The notes under the pieces were generated by a model that had not been told where the DNA came from, searched no databases, and worked only from the letters and a program-made list of their open reading frames with translations. From Engraulis encrasicolus (lineage: Eukaryota; Chordata; Actinopteri; Clupeiformes; Engraulidae): a stretch of 64,000 nucleotides of DNA. The stretch covers positions 1,071,501 through 1,135,500 of the forward strand of contig NC_085874.1 of assembly GCF_034702125.1 (NCBI RefSeq). The letters run 5' to 3'. The translations under genes were made by a program, and so were the position numbers. This document shows positions 61,201-64,000 of the stretch, piece by piece (position 1 is the first letter of the stretch; each line of letters begins with the position of its first letter).

Positions 61201-61850
61201 CAACATATGGTTGAAGCACGTACCATTTTCAAAGAAAACGTCTTCACTTGAAAACCCATCTATTGAGGAATTCTGCTCAACCGTGGAATCGAATGTCTGA
61301 AATCAGAAGTGTAGGCCTACTTTAGTATGCTAATGGGGGCAAACAGCATTTGAATTTTTGGCCCACTAAGGTTTTCCCACTACGAAAGACATCAGTCTAT
61401 TTTTAATGGTACTCGGTAGGTGTTCCATCATGCAGGGATAGTTTTATTTTACAGCTGATCAGGTCGTGCGGTGCCTATCACTGCCAGTTATTAGTCAACA
61501 AAACCAGCAAAGGAACAGATATTTGAATGGCCTCCACTGTATGCATTGTGTTAACATACAGGTAACTATAGTTGTTACATAATAGCCTACTTAAATCCAG
61601 CTTTCTGAGGAGGTCTCTACACCGCACCAGAGTAGGCTACGCTGGTACTCACCGTCATGAGTTCCTGTACGAGATCTGTTTTGATGCCTTCAGGAATGTG
61701 ACTCTGATCATTAAAGAGGATATTCAATAAAGCTTTGTACTTCTTCAACTGACAATCTACGATCTCTCTAGATTTAAATTTAACCCTACACTCAAAATCA
61801 GACGCCAGAACGCAATTTGCTGGCTCCGTGCGGTCTTCTTTTAGCGCCAT
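55176..61850 (-). CDS. nsl1: MIS12 kinetochore complex subunit NSL1 (6 coding exons)
   Basis: NSL1 is one of four MIS12-complex proteins that join the inner kinetochore to KNL1 and NDC80. Six minus-strand GT-AG exons join in phase to 202 residues. Matches to the human protein: TFDSTVEQNSSIDGFSSEDV (human FESAVQENISINGQ), DDKIVDTTSKRRCYPMRIVP and FVLRSLKAEREQM (IVDIATKRKQYPRKILECVI), MKNVLGQAATHYKETIAVMK, and RAEGLHQVLSMQP (QGEGFSQVLRMQP). The start is ATG at 61850, MALKEDR; the frame is open further upstream but only through a TTG. The human protein is about 281 residues; this one stops soon after the VLSMQP block, so the KNL1-binding C-terminal tail is not seen. Confidence 0.9.
55887..56251. 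mobile_element. hAT-like MITE with perfect 8 bp target duplication
   Basis: TAGGGCTGGGAC at the left, GTCCCAGCCCTA at the right, ATCAATAT directly on both sides. The interior is rich in ATTAAT. In nsl1 intron 5. Confidence 0.9.
56270..57195. mobile_element. Decayed Tc1-like element in nsl1 intron 5
   Basis: Its right end CAAGGTGTTCTCAATTTTTG and CTACCGACAACATTTCCTCC-type interior (inverted) match 63848-64000. The middle has broken transposase-like pieces (CCCCTCGAAAAACTCTGGAACGTG, resembling NPIENLW-type coding). The left TIR is missing. Confidence 0.65.
57211..57569 (+). mobile_element. MITE family GTGCAC, copy in nsl1 intron 5
   Basis: TGCACTGTGTAACACTGTGTAA at the left and CAATGCACCTTTAAAT at the right; usual interior. 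Confidence 0.75.
57625..57799 (+). mobile_element. tRNA-derived SINE with 14 bp target duplication
   Basis: The head GGGCGCTGTGGCGCAG is followed by the B-box GGTTCGAGTCC and a body ending in an A-rich tail. GAAATATCAGCCAC is present perfectly at 57611-57624 and 57800-57813. The downstream copy ends 7 bases from nsl1 exon 5. It is antisense to nsl1. Confidence 0.93.
57821..57888 (-). CDS. nsl1: nsl1 coding exon 5
   Basis: Acceptor TTTCCTAG|ATG, donor ATGAAG|gttagt; 68 bp, DIMKNVLGQAATHYKETIAV then MK. A SINE target duplication lies 7 bases inside the following intron. Confidence 0.88.
58010..58350. repeat. Diverged tandem repeat with GGCGGCCATCTT words
   Basis: AAAGTGCC...TATGGG(T)TGGCCATAT.TGATTTGG.GG.CATCTT occurs at 58028-58088 and 58210-58266. 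In pattern it resembles the ends of the intron 7 elements of slc5a6. In nsl1 intron 4. Confidence 0.6.
58395..58449 (-). CDS. nsl1: nsl1 coding exon 4
   Basis: Acceptor TATTCCAG|GAG, donor CTCAAG|gtgagc (the G after CAA starts the split codon); 55 bp, EMYEHVINQDKVEPQTSQ. Confidence 0.85.
58451..59215. other. nsl1 intron 3, unassigned part
   Basis: No exon or clear repeat end seen. Confidence 0.35.
59216..59977. mobile_element. Palindromic MITE family CCTCCTCCACTTG, composite copy 2
   Basis: Starts GAGTGCGTTACAATATGCAA; the typical interior resumes at about 59788 (CCTCCTCCACTTGTGCTTGT) and ends GAGGAGGCAAGGAGTGTG. The part between is foreign or decayed. Confidence 0.6.
59978..60893. mobile_element. 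Palindromic MITE family, copy 3, split by another element
   Basis: The left half (ATATGCAACCTTGCTCCCTC...) ends in CATCCCAAT at 60122; the right half resumes with TTGCAAATGAGAAAAAGAC at about 60743 and ends GGCAAGGTCGCATATTGTAA. Confidence 0.8.
60123..60742. mobile_element. 620 bp element nested in the MITE
   Basis: Ends AGAGCTCTTCAGCGTTGAC and GCGTTACTGAAGAACTCT are inverted, and removal restores the MITE sequence CCCAATTGCAAATG seen in other copies, implying a 2 bp target duplication. Confidence 0.75.
60968..61095 (-). CDS. nsl1: nsl1 coding exon 3
   Basis: Acceptor TTATGTAG|GTG, donor CAGATG|gtaggc; 128 bp with the most conserved block, IVDTTSKRRCYPMRI. Confidence 0.93.
61224..61296 (-). 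CDS. nsl1: nsl1 coding exon 2
   Basis: Acceptor GATTTCAG|ACA, donor AAAATG|gtacgt; 73 bp, TFDSTVEQNSSIDGFSSEDV then FFEN. Confidence 0.92.
61653..61850 (-). CDS. nsl1: nsl1 coding exon 1
   Basis: 66 codons from ATG; donor ATGACG|gtgagt. Contains FECRVKFKSREIVDCQLKKY, like the human FRVRCTSKRAV block. Confidence 0.9.
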
Positions 61851-61994
61851 TATTATTTTCAAAATAAGCGGTGAGCCTGGCGGAAGTACAACATGCAGAC
61901 CGGATGTGTGATGTCAGCATAAACGCAACAGATAACAGTTCGTCATATTTTCAAAACAAAAGCACCGTGATCTCTGACCAGCCATATACTCTCA

Positions 61995-62291
61995 GAGGGT
62001 GCATCCCAATATGTGACCTTGCCTCCTCCACTTGCCTCCTCCACTTGCTTCTCGTCATGATGACATCACTGACAACAGCATTATATTTCAATATCTTGCA
62101 AAAGCTCAATTGTAAAGTCTTTTTCTCATTTGCAATTGGGATGGTGAATGAAAAACAGTCCCTCAAAAGTTGTTGTGGCGAGGCTGACAGCTGGGAAACT
62201 TTATCGTTTTCTCCACGGAGGAGGGGCCAGGAGGCGGAACGAGGAGACAAGCACAAGTGGAGGAGGCAAGGACACATATTGGGATGCACTC
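61995..62291. mobile_element. Palindromic MITE family, copy 4
   Basis: GTGCATCCCAATATGTGACC at the left and CATATTGGGATGCAC at the right; CTCCTCCACTTGC is duplicated in the left arm. It lies 145 bases upstream of the nsl1 start codon. Nearly identical to copy 1. Confidence 0.85.
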
Positions 62292-63156
62292 ACAGCGTCA
62301 CAGGCCATTAGGAAGACCTCTCCAGTGATGGGTTGGACCCCCTTTTGCCTTCAGAACTGCCTGAACTGCCTGCATCAACACTCGAGTAGGCTGTGGCATT
62401 CCAACTAAAATAAATTGGTTCTAATTGGCCCAAATTATGCCATATATCCCCAGTCTGAAACGTTGATGTAGGCCACAGACTTCTATTATAATTCTATTCT
62501 ATTATAATTATAATTCTATTATTATATATATGTTATACTATAGAAGTCAGTGATGTAGGCTAAGGCAGGGTTGACCCATGTTTTCATGTTGTTGATCATG
62601 CCAAATGCTGACCATTCCACCTGAGTGTTGCAGTAGTAGATATCAAGACTCATCAAACCTGGCAATATTTTCCCTATATTCTATGTCGTTTTTGGCGAGT
62701 CTGTTCAAATTGTTGCCTAATTTTCCTGTTATTAGCTGACAGGAGTGGCACCAAATGTGGATTTCTGCTGCTGTAGCCCATTTGCCTCAAGATTTGATGT
62801 GCTGTGTAATCAGGGATTCTCTTATGCATACCTCGGTTGTAATGAGTGGTTATTTGACTTAATGTTGCCTTTGTATAAGCTCAAACCAGTCTGGCCATTC
62901 TCCTCTGACCTCTGCCATCAACAAGCCATCTTTGACCACAGAATTGCTGCTCACTGCATTTCCCTCCTCTTTTTCGTACCATTCTTTGTAAATCCTAGAG
63001 ATGGTTGTGTGTGAATATCACAATAGAACAGTCTTTTCTGAAATACTCAAATCAAGCCCTTCGGCACCAACAACCATGCCATGTTCAAATGAATTTAAAT
63101 AACCTCTCTTCCCATTATGATGCTCGGTTTGAATTGCATCAGATCATCTCGACCAT
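62292..63156. other. Unassigned upstream DNA
   Basis: The stretch at 62310-62420 and 62560-62990 has plus-strand words (CAGTGATGGGTTGGACCCCC; TGACCATTCCACCTG) recalling a widespread fish repeat, but no boundaries or genes can be placed. Confidence 0.35.
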
Positions 63157-63468
63157 GGGTGTGTTCCAATATGCACACTTGCATCCTCCACTTGTGCTTG
63201 TGGCCTCACCCCGCCTCCTGGCCCCTCCCTCGTGGAGAAAACAATAGTTTCCCAGCTGTCAGCCTAGCCACAACAACTTTTGGGGGACTGTATTTCATTC
63301 GCCATCCAGTTTGAAAATGAGAAAATGACTACAATTGAGCTTTTGCAAGATATTGAAATATAATGCTGTTGTCAGTGATGTCATCACAACGTATTACTTC
63401 CTGGTACAAGGCCACCAGCAGAAGTGGAGGACGCAAGGTCGCATATTGGAACGCAGACCATATCTACA
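63157..63468. mobile_element. Palindromic MITE family, copy 5, opposite orientation
   Basis: GTTCCAATATGCACACTTGC at the left, GCAAGGTCGCATATTGGAAC at the right; interior inverted relative to copies 1 and 4. Confidence 0.8.
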
Positions 63469-63847
63469 TGCACAAATGCCTTGAGTTGCCACCATGTGAT
63501 TGGCTGATCAGAAATTGGCCTCAATGAACAGTTGTAACAGGTGTTCCTAATATAGTGGCCGGTGAGTGTATTTATAAATGCAAATTGTTTCTCCCAACTG
63601 CTGTGTTGTGATTCACAGTGTTTATTATTGGCGTGAAAGCCATGAACACAGTGTTGTCGCGGCTACTCACAGCAGCTCTGCTCATACCTATATCTATGTT
63701 GTATGGGAATGCGTTCCAGACAGCCCCATTCTATTAGGTCTACTCTATTTCTAATGTCATTTAAAAATTAATCAATAGGCTTAAGATTTTTCATCACATC
63801 ACTCATCACTGGGGTGGCCAACTGTCCTGCATATCACATGTATGTAC

Positions 63848-64000
63848 AGCCGCGGCAAAAATTGAGAGACCTCTTCGAAATGTTCAGTTTTTCTGATTTT
63901 GCAATGGATAAGTATGTGTTTGAGTAAATCAAACATTCTCATTTCATTCTATAAACTACCGACAACATTTCCTCCAATTTCGAAAGAAAATATGGTCATT
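63848..64000. mobile_element. Tc1-like terminus running off the window
   Basis: GGCAAAAATTGAGAGACCTC and AACTACCGACAACATTTCCTCC-type sequence match, inverted, the right end of the 56270-57195 element. The rest lies beyond the window. Confidence 0.7.

Noticed and set aside
61851..61862. Longer nsl1 N-terminus starting four codons earlier
   Set aside because: The upstream codon is TTG; the first ATG in frame is at 61850.
61871..62311. 146-codon frame upstream of nsl1
   Set aside because: Most of it is translated from palindromic MITE copy 4, and the same peptide appears at 20597-20965.

Overview
The window is vertebrate nuclear DNA, almost certainly from a teleost fish: small GT-AG exons lie in a sea of decayed hAT, Tc1, DIRS, L2-like LINE, SINE and MITE copies. 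The palindromic word TAGGCCTA is strikingly frequent, a habit I associate with herring-like fishes (weak inference).

Four host genes can be assembled from conserved exons. slc5a6 (+, 15 coding exons, 12235-38263, 596 aa) is the sodium-dependent multivitamin transporter. tcf23 (+, 3 exons, 42975-43928, 169 aa) is a small Twist-like bHLH regulator; adjacency to slc5a6 matches the human TCF23-SLC5A6 neighbourhood. On the minus strand, converging on them, are srp9 (3 exons, 50609-53459, 86 aa), the Alu-domain subunit of the signal recognition particle, and nsl1 (6 exons, 55176-61850, 202 aa), a MIS12-complex kinetochore subunit. They are unrelated housekeeping or developmental genes and do not form a pathway.

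Layout: 1-12 kb is gene-free and repeat-rich (LINE, a DIRS-like element with inverted repeats, one broken nuclease-like gene). 12-38 kb is slc5a6; its 12 kb intron 7 holds two inverted-repeat-flanked elements with broken copies of that same protein family. 38-50 kb holds tcf23 between MITEs and an inverted Tc1-like pair split by a LINE. 50-62 kb is srp9 and nsl1 with transposons in nearly every intron. 62-64 kb is repeats only.

The most unusual content: (1) three decayed copies of an uncharacterised protein family with FEN/PIN-like acidic motifs, two of them inside elements with long terminal inverted repeats (4541 bp element at 21790-26330; about 2.3 kb element at 18721-21027); (2) an apparently young 471 bp terminal-repeat retrotransposon in miniature at 17716-18186, with identical 213 bp LTRs carrying A-box and B-box-like promoter words; (3) a perfect 45 bp inverted repeat with a hammerhead-like loop at 291-411; (4) repeat insertions that end within a few bases of slc5a6 and nsl1 splice sites.
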